From NCBI RefSeq assembly GCF_900112195.1, contig NZ_FOKR01000002.1, positions 76,624-140,623 on the forward strand: a stretch of DNA of 64,000 nucleotides. Reading direction: 5' to 3'. A program made the translations under genes and the position numbers. Positions 44,925-52,571 of the stretch are shown one piece after another. The notes under the pieces were generated by a model, which saw only the letters and a list, made by a program, of their open reading frames with translations, was not told the origin of the DNA and did no database searches. The first letter of the stretch is position 1; every line of letters starts with the position of its first letter. The stretch is from Butyrivibrio sp. YAB3001 (GTDB lineage Bacteria; Bacillota; Clostridia; Lachnospirales; Lachnospiraceae).

Positions 44925-45989
44925 ATGCAAAATAACATTGGAAACGAAGAAAAATACTATAATGAACAAGATAAGATAAATATTCTGAGAATGCGCGAAG
45001 TTCTTGATACCTTGCCTAAATTCTGCAGGCAGTTCTTTAGAGGAATTGAGCCTACTACTTCTGCAAGAACAAGGCTTGGGTATGCCTATGATCTTAGAAC
45101 TTTTTTTGAATTCCTGCATTCACAAAATCCAGCACTTTCCAAACAAAATATAACAGATTTAGGCGTGGATGTTCTTGATAAGATTGAGCGGGAAGATATC
45201 GAAGAATACCTTGAATACTTGTCATTATATGAGAAAAAGAATAAAGAGATAACTAATAATGAGCAGGGCAAAAAAAGAAAAATGTCTGCTCTTCGTTGTA
45301 TGTATTCATATTTTTATAAAGCTGAACTGATCACAAGGAATACAGCCGAGCTTGTAAATATGCCCAAACTTCATGAACATGAAATCGTTCGTCTTGAACC
45401 AAATGAAGTTGCTATCCTTCTTGATCAGGTCGAAGCCGGAGAAAAGCTTACAAAATCACAGCTTAAATATCACGAGAAGACAAAACTAAGGGATGTTGCT
45501 CTTCTTACGCTTCTTTTAGGCACCGGTATCCGAGTTTCTGAATGTGTTGGAATTGACTTTAATGATATTGATTTTGACAACAATGGACTTCGGATTCATA
45601 GAAAAGGTGGATATAACACAGTTATTTATTTCCCTGATGAAGTCAGAGATGCTCTTTTAGCATATTTAGAGCAGCGTAAAACAATAATTCCATGTGAAGG
45701 TAATGAAAATGCAGTATTTCTTTCATTACAAAATAAGAGAATCACTGTAAGAGCTGTTGAGAAGCTGGTAAAAAAGTATGCTCAGAATGTTACTACACTT
45801 AAAAAGATAACTCCTCATAAGCTTAGAAGCACCTTCGGTACAAATCTTTATAAAGAATCCGGGGACATTTATCTTGTGGCTGATGTTCTTGGACATAAAG
45901 ATGTCAATACTACCAGAAAGCATTATGCAGCGCAGGATGAAGATAATAGACGCCGCGCTGCTAAGATGGTAAAACTTAGAGAGAAGTAA
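44925..45989 (+). CDS. tyrosine recombinase (XerC/XerD type)
   Basis: 354 residues from the ATG at 44925 (an ATG at 44898 is inside the promoter). A SAM-like N-terminal domain is followed by the catalytic domain: Arg in GTGIRVSECVG, His and Arg in TPHKLRSTFGT, and the end box LGHKDVNTTRKHYA with the Tyr nucleophile. No attachment sites, excisionase or phage genes lie nearby, so this is probably a housekeeping Xer-like protein, though integron-type or dif function cannot be set. No ribosome binding site precedes the ATG. Confidence 0.9.
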   Translation: MQNNIGNEEKYYNEQDKINILRMREVLDTLPKFCRQFFRGIEPTTSARTRLGYAYDLRTFFEFLHSQNPALSKQNITDLGVDVLDKIEREDIEEYLEYLSLYEKKNKEITNNEQGKKRKMSALRCMYSYFYKAELITRNTAELVNMPKLHEHEIVRLEPNEVAILLDQVEAGEKLTKSQLKYHEKTKLRDVALLTLLLGTGIRVSECVGIDFNDIDFDNNGLRIHRKGGYNTVIYFPDEVRDALLAYLEQRKTIIPCEGNENAVFLSLQNKRITVRAVEKLVKKYAQNVTTLKKITPHKLRSTFGTNLYKESGDIYLVADVLGHKDVNTTRKHYAAQDEDNRRRAAKMVKLREK

Positions 45990-46020
45990 TTTCTTTATTG
46001 ATAATGGTAATAATATTTAT

Positions 46021-46070
46021 AAAAGCAACCAATTTCCTAAGATTTATTTAGTGGACTTTGGTTGCTTTTT
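46021..46070. terminator. bidirectional terminator between recombinase and DHH genes
   Basis: AAAAGCAACCAA (46021-46032) pairs with TTGGTTGCTTTT (46058-46069), with T-runs on both strands, between two converging genes. Confidence 0.85.
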
Positions 46071-46081
46071 AATGATACTAT

Positions 46082-47608
46082 TTATTGTACTGATTTATAT
46101 GTTTTCTTAAAAACGTTTTTATCAACGATAAAAATGTCATGAATATCGTCCTGACTTACAGCAAGGTAATCCCCTCGTTGTCCAAGCATGTATTTATCTG
46201 AATCCCAATAGGAAAATAGCTTTGTGGTTTTAGTCAGCTTCTTGGCGTAGATTTTGTTATCTCCTATTGATTCACAGCTCTTTGCAAGAGGAAGAAGTGA
46301 ATTGGATTTGCCGGTATCCGCATTTTTTATCATAGGATCATAATCAGTATTTAATTTGAATTTCTTTCTGGATTTAGCATAACTACTGTTAAATTTTTCT
46401 CTTGTTATTGCCTTAACGTTACCTGTTGTATCAATGATCAGAATGGTATTTTCTTTTATCTCAAGATTTATATCACCGTCGATAGTTCGAATAATTGCCA
46501 TACTTCCTGGCGGAATATTTCCAATAGTTTCAACGTATCCAAGTGTGATCGGAGCCTTTTCATATTTTGCCATTTTTGAAATATCTAGAACTGCCCTGTT
46601 TGCATGTATGATCTCAGCATTTTCGAAATAATCACGCATACGTTCTCTTATGATATTTGATATTGAATGTTTTGCAGAATCATCATCAATTTCAATATAA
46701 TCAGGAAAATGTTTTTTGATAAGATCATTTTTTAGTATGCCACCGGCCTTTTCTGTATGTCCGCCACCTGAACCAATCTTTTGGGAAAGAAAGGCTGCCA
46801 GTTCATCAGCTCTGGTTTCATTCGAACAACTTCTTATAGAGAACTTCACTCCAAATGATAAAACGCTATATATAAGGCATACATCTATGGTATCAACTGC
46901 AACAATAAAATCACCGATGAGTCCTAAAATATTTGGATCACAGGGATCAGTTCTAAGTATTGCATATCGGTTTTTCTCATGATAATCAACGCCGAGCATT
47001 GCAACACCTGCAATCTTAGCTTCTTTTAAAGTAAGATTCATATTCTTTAGTTTTACAATCAGATTTTTGTCAAAACAAAGAGATTCTATCATATCTCGGT
47101 CAAGAGGATGAGACATTTCAGAGAAAGCATTTGTATCTGAATACAGACCGTAATAAAGTGCAGTTGCTACCTTTGCGTCAATTAAGTCTTCTTCACTTTC
47201 AATCTTAAGTAAATGCCATATTACTGAGCAACAGCTTCCAAGGTTACTTCTTACTTCATTGAGTTTCGGTAGGTTTCCATAAACCTGGTGATGATCAATC
47301 ACGGCAACATCTTTTGCTACAAATTTACGTACATTGCCCTCTCCGTACTGACAGTCGGTAAGCAAAAGAAGGTCTGGTTTGGATTTTAAATTACTGACAA
47401 ATTCAATGGGAATCTTTAGTTCTTTTATCAGATAAACAAGATTACTCTTACTAATTTGAAAATTTCCTGAGTATATAAATCTGACCTTTTTGTTATGTTT
47501 TTGAAAATACCTGTATAAAACATAGCCTGAACAGATTGCATCTGCATCAGGATTATCATGGCATTGAATTACGATATTTTTGTATTTCAATAATACAGAA
47601 AGCTTCAT
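46082..47608 (-). CDS. DHH/DHHA1 phosphoesterase with long C-terminal extension
   Basis: 508 residues from the ATG at 47608 (AAGGAGA five bases upstream); an ATG at 47659 lacks a binding site. DHH motifs are in HDNPDADAICSGY, TDCQYGEG and VAVIDHHQ, and the DHHA1 motif is GSGGGHTEKAGG. NrnA-like enzymes with these parts degrade nanoRNA or pAp and are about 320 residues; this one has about 180 extra C-terminal residues including GQRGDYLAVSQDD and VFKKTYK. The function of the extension is unknown. Its promoter lies about 108 bases upstream. Confidence 0.85.
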   Translation of the reverse strand: MKLSVLLKYKNIVIQCHDNPDADAICSGYVLYRYFQKHNKKVRFIYSGNFQISKSNLVYLIKELKIPIEFVSNLKSKPDLLLLTDCQYGEGNVRKFVAKDVAVIDHHQVYGNLPKLNEVRSNLGSCCSVIWHLLKIESEEDLIDAKVATALYYGLYSDTNAFSEMSHPLDRDMIESLCFDKNLIVKLKNMNLTLKEAKIAGVAMLGVDYHEKNRYAILRTDPCDPNILGLIGDFIVAVDTIDVCLIYSVLSFGVKFSIRSCSNETRADELAAFLSQKIGSGGGHTEKAGGILKNDLIKKHFPDYIEIDDDSAKHSISNIIRERMRDYFENAEIIHANRAVLDISKMAKYEKAPITLGYVETIGNIPPGSMAIIRTIDGDINLEIKENTILIIDTTGNVKAITREKFNSSYAKSRKKFKLNTDYDPMIKNADTGKSNSLLPLAKSCESIGDNKIYAKKLTKTTKLFSYWDSDKYMLGQRGDYLAVSQDDIHDIFIVDKNVFKKTYKSVQ

Positions 47609-47668
47609 GGAATCTCCTTGGAAAGCGATTGAATTAAAAAAAGAAATGTCATCCATCATTAAAAAACT

Positions 47669-47699
47669 TTATTGAATAGGCATTTTATATTCAATAAAT
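47669..47699. repeat. perfect 11-bp inverted repeat in the DHH gene leader
   Basis: TTTATTGAATA (47669-47679) and TATTCAATAAA (47689-47699) around nine bases. It lies between the candidate promoter and the start codon, so it could be an operator or a leader hairpin. No T-run follows on the transcribed strand. Confidence 0.65.
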
Positions 47700-47715
47700 G
47701 ATTCTCATGTGTATC

Positions 47716-47743
47716 ATTATACAGTAATAAAGAGAGACTTCAA
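47716..47743 (-). promoter_or_regulatory. candidate promoter of the DHH gene
   Basis: On the minus strand TTGAAG (47743-47738) and a consensus TATAAT (47721-47716), 16-base spacer. The -35 overlaps the terminator hairpin of the upstream paralog remnant. Confidence 0.55.
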
Positions 47744-47764
47744 GTAAATATGAAATCTCTCTTT
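47729..47764 (-). terminator. hairpin terminator of the paralog remnant
   Basis: AAAGAGAGACTTCA (47729-47742) pairs with TGAAATCTCTCTTT (47751-47764) with one mismatch. A short TTTATT follows on the minus strand. It sits 86 bases beyond the truncated paralog. Confidence 0.65.
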
Positions 47765-47849
47765 AATCAGTCTTTCTAAGTTGGATTTTATGAAATACAC
47801 GACATAGTTCGCGTTTTTTGTCTGAATAATTAACATTGTTATTTTAAAA

Positions 47850-48059
47850 TTAGTAGCATTTATCTAGTCCGTTTATTCTTGCATATATATACTGAGTTGC
47901 GCCATCTTTTTCATTCTTAAGTTCAATGGCGATTGAACCTTCAGTTTTTAGGCTGGCATTATAATCTTCGAGACCTATAGAGGCTTTTGTTGTGCCACTT
48001 TTGTATTCACGATGATTACTCATTTTTCCGTCAGGAGAATTGTTTGTAAATGTTATACT
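47850..48059 (-). pseudogene. truncated C-terminal remnant of a secreted paralog
   Basis: The roughly 70-codon remnant (SITFTNNSPDGKMSN..., ending INGLDKCY) matches the C-terminal part of the four full paralogs, most closely the neighbour at 48168-48929 (SVTLTNSVKNGTMSV..., ending INGLKVK). The first ten codons of the surrounding open frame come from the neighbour's terminator, so there is no signal peptide, ribosome binding site or proper start. It is probably the leftover of a fifth copy whose front was deleted. Confidence 0.75.
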
Positions 48060-48071
48060 TGTAAAATTCAA

Positions 48072-48120
48072 TAAAAAAACATGCCACATAGATTGTTTTT
48101 CTATCAGGCATGCTTTTTTA
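48072..48120 (-). terminator. terminator of secreted paralog A
   Basis: CATGCC (48080-48085) pairs with GGCATG (48107-48112), with an inner ATAGA/TCTAT stem, and seven T on the minus strand. It lies 48 bases past the paralog stop. Confidence 0.8.
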
Positions 48121-48167
48121 TTAAAGTATTTGATTTTCTAGAATTTGCGGAATACTTATTTTATATA

Positions 48168-48929
48168 TTATTTTACTTTTAAACCATTGATACTCTGTCT
48201 AACAGAGATAGCACCCTTATCCTTCTTGTTTACAAATCTAACAGTAATTGTACCAGGATAGTTTGCATCATATCCAGCCATAGTAAACTTAGCAGATGAA
48301 GCATAGTTACTAAAGCTACGAGTTACTGACATTGTACCGTTTTTAACTGAATTAGTTAATGTAACGCTATCAATAACCCATCCGCTAATCGGAACAACAT
48401 TTACTGTTACATTACCACTCTTTGCAACCTTCACTTTTGCATTTGAAGTTGCAGCGTTTTTAAAGTTGTTCTTGAGATTTGCGCCTTTGTTAATTCCGGA
48501 TACACTAAGTTTGTTTACTGGGTTTACATAGTTCTTAACATTAAGAGTATGTAAATACTTTTTATTTCCGGAAACAAAAGATACGTTTGTTGTACCCTTC
48601 TTATACAGATTAAGTGATATATAAGCAGATGAAGTACTGCCTGAATATGAAACTTTTCCGTTTGAATCTAAAAGAGTGTATTCTCCATTTGAATAACTAT
48701 AGTATGAAACTTTTGCAACATTTTTATTGGAGCTACTAACCTTGTTGTATTTTTTTACTCCACTAAAACTTAAACTAGCATTGCCAGATGTCTTTGAATC
48801 CATATAAGATGTTGATGAACTCTTTACTGTCTGAGTAGCAGCCTGTGATGTTACAGCAGGACTAACTGAGAACAATAAAGCAAAACTTAAAGCGCAAGCA
48901 ACTACCTTGCCGATAAAATTCTTTTTCAA
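48168..48929 (-). CDS. secreted paralog A, function unknown
   Basis: 253 residues from a TTG at 48929 with AAAGGGG eight bases upstream. A signal peptide (MKKNFIGKVVACALSFALLF, cleavage after SQAA) is followed by a Big2/Ig-like beta domain (SSNKNVAKVSYYSYSNGEYT, later YKKGTTNVSFVSGNKK) and a second beta domain after an NPVNKLSV hinge, with a GWVIDSVTL element. No LPXTG, SLH or choline-binding motif is seen, so it is secreted or loosely held at the surface. It belongs to a tandem family of four. I do not recognise a function. Confidence 0.85.
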   Translation of the reverse strand: MKKNFIGKVVACALSFALLFSVSPAVTSQAATQTVKSSSTSYMDSKTSGNASLSFSGVKKYNKVSSSNKNVAKVSYYSYSNGEYTLLDSNGKVSYSGSTSSAYISLNLYKKGTTNVSFVSGNKKYLHTLNVKNYVNPVNKLSVSGINKGANLKNNFKNAATSNAKVKVAKSGNVTVNVVPISGWVIDSVTLTNSVKNGTMSVTRSFSNYASSAKFTMAGYDANYPGTITVRFVNKKDKGAISVRQSINGLKVK

Positions 48930-48986
48930 AATTATTTCCCCTTTCAAAATCCTTTTTTCATTTATAATTGATTCCGCATGAAAATT

Positions 48987-49014
48987 AGTTTAGCACAAAA
49001 CTCTAAATAATTAA
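48987..49014 (-). promoter_or_regulatory. candidate promoter of paralog A
   Basis: Minus-strand TTAATT (49014-49009) and TAAACT (48992-48987), 16-base spacer, with TGC before the -10 (extended type). An upstream TGTGAAAATTT box is shared with paralog B. Confidence 0.4.
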
Positions 49015-49251
49015 ATAAATTTTCACATTTTTTTAATTTTTCTTTCACATTTATAAATTGTACTATAATCTGAGCTGGTAAATCTTAATACTTAAAACTA
49101 ATGCACTGAATACATAAAAAGGCAAGGATAAAAGAAAAAAAGACACATTATCCTTTTTATAAAATTTATTCTTTTCAAAATTCCTTATCTCCTCTAATTT
49201 GATATATTTGATATTTACAAAAAGCATAAATGAAATACTTTAGGTTAACAG
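49015..49251. other. AT-rich spacer with an orphan hairpin between paralogs A and B
   Basis: This spacer has no gene. AAGGATAA (49124-49131) pairs with TTATCCTT (49148-49155) with T-runs on both strands, a terminator-like hairpin in addition to the real terminator of paralog B. It may be what is left of another lost gene unit. Confidence 0.45.
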
Positions 49252-49292
49252 AAAATCAGCCGCTTAGATTAAATTTCCAAGCGGCTGATCTT
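49252..49292 (-). terminator. terminator of secreted paralog B
   Basis: ATCAGCCGCTT (49255-49265) pairs perfectly with AAGCGGCTGAT (49279-49289), then TTTTC on the minus strand, 45 bases past the stop. Confidence 0.85.
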
Positions 49293-49335
49293 TAATTGCG
49301 GAATAAATGAATCATTTTATTACTAACAATAATAA

Positions 49336-50151
49336 TTATTTGTTAGTTGTAGCAGCGTTAACATAAGCTGTTATTTGGCATGTGCCGTTAGTCTTTGTGT
49401 TACGTAAATTAACATATACCCTGCCTGTTCCCTTATTGCTATACTCAGGAAGTGCAATTGATGCAGAGTTTACACCGTTAGAATAAGAACGTGACTTATA
49501 ATGAGTGGTATCAGTTAAATTATTATAAATGCTCATGCTAGTGATAACCCATCCCTTAGCTGCTGTTGCACTAAGCTTAACCTTACCATTCTTGGGAACT
49601 TTAATCCCGTTGTTATTATAGCTATATATATATGAAGAAGTATTAAACAACTTAGCGTAGTTCTTAGGTTTCTTTTCACTTGTGTTGTAGATGCTAAGCT
49701 TACTTACAGGATTAGAATATGCGTAGACAGTAATTGTATGTTTATACTTCTGTTTTCCAATCTGATATGTAAAATTTGCTTTTCCTGGCTTTGTAGCTTT
49801 ATAAGAAATATATGCATATTTTGAATCAGAATTGTACTCATTTTTGAGCGTTCCATTCAGATCGTAATACTTTGTATGATAAGAATTATTTGATATAGAA
49901 AACCCTGTAGGTTCTGCAACGTTCTTATTACTAGTCTTAAGATTCTTAATAGTTTTTATAGTTTTACCATTACTATTGGGAACAGTAAATGAAGAACTAG
50001 AATATGATATATTCTTAGAACTAAAATAGACAGAAGAACTGCTGGTAATAACATTATCAGCTGCTTCAGATTTAACTGCAGGTGCAACAGTAAATAACAA
50101 TGCAAAACTTAATGCACCGGCTACGATTTTTGTCAAAACTTTTTTATTCAA
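49336..50151 (-). CDS. secreted paralog B, function unknown
   Basis: 271 residues from a TTG at 50151 with AAAGGGG seven bases upstream; starting there gives MNKKVLTKIVAGALSFALLF, aligned with its paralogs, and a signal peptide ending near KSEAA. The mature part shares the plan of paralog A: KTSNKNVAEPTGFSISNNSY, a YYDLNG loop, KPGKANFTYQIGKQKYKH, the NPVSKLSIY hinge and GWVITSMSIYNN. The leader shares TGCGGAAT and the TTTTGAAAGGGG region with paralog A, so A and B form one subgroup. Confidence 0.85.
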   Translation of the reverse strand: MNKKVLTKIVAGALSFALLFTVAPAVKSEAADNVITSSSSVYFSSKNISYSSSSFTVPNSNGKTIKTIKNLKTSNKNVAEPTGFSISNNSYHTKYYDLNGTLKNEYNSDSKYAYISYKATKPGKANFTYQIGKQKYKHTITVYAYSNPVSKLSIYNTSEKKPKNYAKLFNTSSYIYSYNNNGIKVPKNGKVKLSATAAKGWVITSMSIYNNLTDTTHYKSRSYSNGVNSASIALPEYSNKGTGRVYVNLRNTKTNGTCQITAYVNAATTNK

Positions 50152-50203
50152 TTTAGAACCCCTTTCAAAAACTTTTTTCACACATAAATTCCGCATTGAT
50201 AAA

Positions 50204-50232
50204 ATATTATCATAGATTCACTGAAATGTTAA
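50204..50232 (-). promoter_or_regulatory. promoter of paralog B
   Basis: Minus-strand TTAACA (50232-50227) and TAATAT (50209-50204), 17-base spacer. The same TGTGAAATTTTATTTAA box as in paralog A lies around the -35. Confidence 0.6.
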
Positions 50233-50305
50233 ATAAAATTTCACATTTATTTCAAATTATTTTCACTCTTTTATTTAAACCGTATTATATTACTCTCAAC
50301 TCATA

Positions 50306-50351
50306 AAAGCCATCAAAGAGCGTTCTTATTGCATCACTCTTTGATGGCTTT
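50306..50351 (-). terminator. terminator of secreted paralog C
   Basis: AAAGCCATCAAAGAG (50306-50320) pairs perfectly over 15 bp with CTCTTTGATGGCTTT (50337-50351). The stem itself ends in A/T tracts; only a short T-tract follows on the minus strand. Confidence 0.8.
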
Positions 50352-50385
50352 CGATTTCATATGGATATATCAAATTATAACGATA

Positions 50386-51186
50386 TTATTTTTTTGTTGA
50401 GTTATTTTTAATAGGGAGATTTACTGATAATGTTGCACCATCATTTTTATTTTCGAAAGTAACAGTAACATTACCATCCCATTTAGTATTATATCCTGGG
50501 AATGACAATGTAGCCTTATCAGCTCCGCCCATAATTTCTTTGCCTCTTGAACCGTATTCACTGGCTTTGCTTGACCATGATGAATTGTGCATATGAATTC
50601 CAGTTATTTTCCAACCCTTTTTGGCGGCAACACTTAATTTAACTGTACCATTTTTATCAATTTTAACTGATTTTGAGGATTCTGTTCCATTATTAAAATA
50701 TTTTGCATAATTAGCTGATGTCACACCACTTCTTGCAAGTTGGAAAGTCTTAACGGGATTGACATAGTCTTTTATGACATATTTATATTCATAAGAGTTC
50801 TTTTTATTATCCTTGAAAGAAATAATAGATGTTCCTGGTTTGTTTAAGATAACATTAAGATTCGCACATATATAACTATCATTGTATTTATTAGTTTCTT
50901 TTCCGGCATTATCATAGTAGGTATTATTATTTTTATTATTACTTACATAGTACCCGTCTGCTTTTGCTACAGACTTCTTACTACTTTTGATATTAGTTAG
51001 TTTTGTAGCATTTGGAACTGAGATCTGTGTAAAATCACTATATGCATCTTTTGATCTCAGATAAATAGTATAAGTGTAACTAGTCTTTTTAGTAGCAGCT
51101 TGTGACATAACTGCAGGACTAAAAGCAAACACCATTATAAAAACCATCAAACATGCAATAAATCGACTCATTGATTTTTTGTTCAT
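50386..51186 (-). CDS. secreted paralog C, function unknown
   Basis: 266 residues, ATG start with AAAGGAGA upstream. Signal peptide (MNKKSMSRFIACLMVFIMVF, cleavage after SQAA), then KSSKKSVAKADGYYVSNNKN, YYDNAGKETNKY, KPGTSIISFKDNKKNSYEY, the hinge NPVKTFQLARSGVTSANYA, and GWKITGIHMHNSSW. The last two parts and the ATG/AAAGGAGA start are shared closely with paralog D rather than A or B. The C-terminus ends in Lys/Ser residues without an anchor motif. Confidence 0.85.
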   Translation of the reverse strand: MNKKSMSRFIACLMVFIMVFAFSPAVMSQAATKKTSYTYTIYLRSKDAYSDFTQISVPNATKLTNIKSSKKSVAKADGYYVSNNKNNNTYYDNAGKETNKYNDSYICANLNVILNKPGTSIISFKDNKKNSYEYKYVIKDYVNPVKTFQLARSGVTSANYAKYFNNGTESSKSVKIDKNGTVKLSVAAKKGWKITGIHMHNSSWSSKASEYGSRGKEIMGGADKATLSFPGYNTKWDGNVTVTFENKNDGATLSVNLPIKNNSTKK

Positions 51187-51312
51187 ATTCTTAGCTCTCC
51201 TTTCCGACTTAAATGATGATTAAGACTTTTAGTATTGCTTCATGAGTTAAATCTAACATAGGGATTAGAAAGTGTAAATTTCACAAAATACAACATAATA
51301 ATTGTTCATAAT

Positions 51313-51444
51313 TGTAATATTTAGACAAAGATATGATATAGTTGCACTTTTGTTAAGCAATTAAAAAGTATGCAATAGAAAAAGTTTATTTTCCTTTTAT
51401 CCATTGCATACTTTATTTTTATCAATTTTTTTTATAAAATTTAA
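51313..51444. repeat. duplicated intergenic unit, copy 1 (contains terminator of paralog D)
   Basis: About 130 bases nearly match the segment at 52368-52498. It contains the terminator hairpin of paralog D (AAAGTATGCAAT 51365-51376 with ATTGCATACTTT 51403-51414) and the upstream region of paralog C (minus-strand TATATCATAT and TTTGTCTAA elements). Confidence 0.85.
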
Positions 51445-51446
51445 GA

Positions 51447-52244
51447 TTACTTTGTAGTGGTTTTAGCAGCTATAGGTAGTCTCAAATTAATATATCCACC
51501 AGTTTGTTTATTTTGGAATTCTACATATACTGAGCCAGATCCTTTAACTTTATAACTTGGATATGAAAATGATACTTTGTTTATTCCATTATAGAAACTA
51601 CGAGTATATGATAATGATTCATAACCATCGGATGGATTTAATGAATTTGACATTGATACATATTTAATCTGCCAATTTTTATTTGCTACCAGATCAACAT
51701 TAACAACGCCATTCTTGTCGATAGTAATTGACTTACTAGCAGAAGTTGAATCTTTAAAATAGCCGGCATAGTTTTTAGATGTCACGCCTTTTCTTGCAAC
51801 TTTAAAAGTTTTTACTGGATTTTCATAATTATATACTTTGAAAGTCCATTTATAAGAACGCTTTTGGTCATCCTTGAATGTAAGAACAGCTGTTCCAGCT
51901 TTTTTTACTGTTGCAGTAACATATGCATATTTACTTGATGAAGAACTTTGATTAGTCTGCTTTCCATTGACATCAAAATATGTATATTTACTAGAACTAT
52001 TACTTAAATGATATCCAGTTGGCTCAACAACAGCCTTCTTTGAACTTTTTATATTTGTGATTTTTTTAGCATTATAAACACTGTAACTATGATAGGCAGT
52101 ACCGTGATTTTTCGAGGTAAAATAAGAAACTCTTGTCTCAGTTATTTCATTAGCTGCCAGAGATGTAACCGCAGGGCTTATTGCAAATAATAATACAAAA
52201 GCCATCATACACGCAATAAATCTACTAATTGCTTTCTTGTTCAT
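51447..52244 (-). CDS. secreted paralog D, function unknown
   Basis: 265 residues, ATG start with AAAGGAGAA upstream. Signal peptide (MNKKAISRFIACMMAFVLLF, ending near SLAA), then KSSKKAVVEPTGYHLSNSSS, a YFDVNGKQ loop, KKAGTAVLTFKDDQKRSYKW, the hinge NPVKTFKVARKGVTSKNYAG, and NWQIKYVSMSNSL. It is closest to paralog C (same hinge and start). No anchor motif. A direct TTTACA-N16-TTAGAT pair upstream is shared with paralog C and may be the promoter. Confidence 0.85.
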   Translation of the reverse strand: MNKKAISRFIACMMAFVLLFAISPAVTSLAANEITETRVSYFTSKNHGTAYHSYSVYNAKKITNIKSSKKAVVEPTGYHLSNSSSKYTYFDVNGKQTNQSSSSSKYAYVTATVKKAGTAVLTFKDDQKRSYKWTFKVYNYENPVKTFKVARKGVTSKNYAGYFKDSTSASKSITIDKNGVVNVDLVANKNWQIKYVSMSNSLNPSDGYESLSYTRSFYNGINKVSFSYPSYKVKGSGSVYVEFQNKQTGGYINLRLPIAAKTTTK

Positions 52245-52367
52245 AAATTAGTTCTCCTTTCCCACACTAGGTCATATAACGTTTTGGCATTTCGCCATGA
52301 CGCTAATCTAACATAGTGAATATGATATGTAAATATTACAAAGAACAAAATATATAAGATAAATATT

Positions 52368-52498
52368 TGTAACAATTAGACAAAAATATGATATAATTGC
52401 GTTTTCGTAAAGCAATTAAAAAGTATGCAATTCATAAAGTTTATTTCTTCTTTATCAATTGCATACTTAATTTTAATCAGTTTTTTATATAAATTTAA
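52368..52498. repeat. duplicated intergenic unit, copy 2 (contains terminator of the LysM gene)
   Basis: Second copy of the segment at 51313-51444. Here the hairpin (AAGTATGCAATT 52421-52432 with AATTGCATACTT 52457-52468) ends the LysM gene, and the rest is the upstream region of paralog D. The remaining bases 52245-52367 hold a TTTACA/TTAGAT pair and the ribosome binding site. Confidence 0.85.
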
Positions 52499-52571
52499 TT
52501 GCGGTACAATTTTGTTTGGATTATCGTAAAACTATTTTTCTCAAAGATACTACTTTGAAATGTTCTATCAA

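Noticed and set aside
44925..45989. Recombinase as part of an integrated phage or transposon
   Set aside because: No attachment repeats, excisionase, phage or transfer genes flank it, and the neighbours are housekeeping genes.
47850..52498. Array of repeats as a CRISPR or as insertion sequences
   Set aside because: Repeats are whole genes and terminator segments, not short spaced repeats; no transposase or terminal inverted repeats are present.
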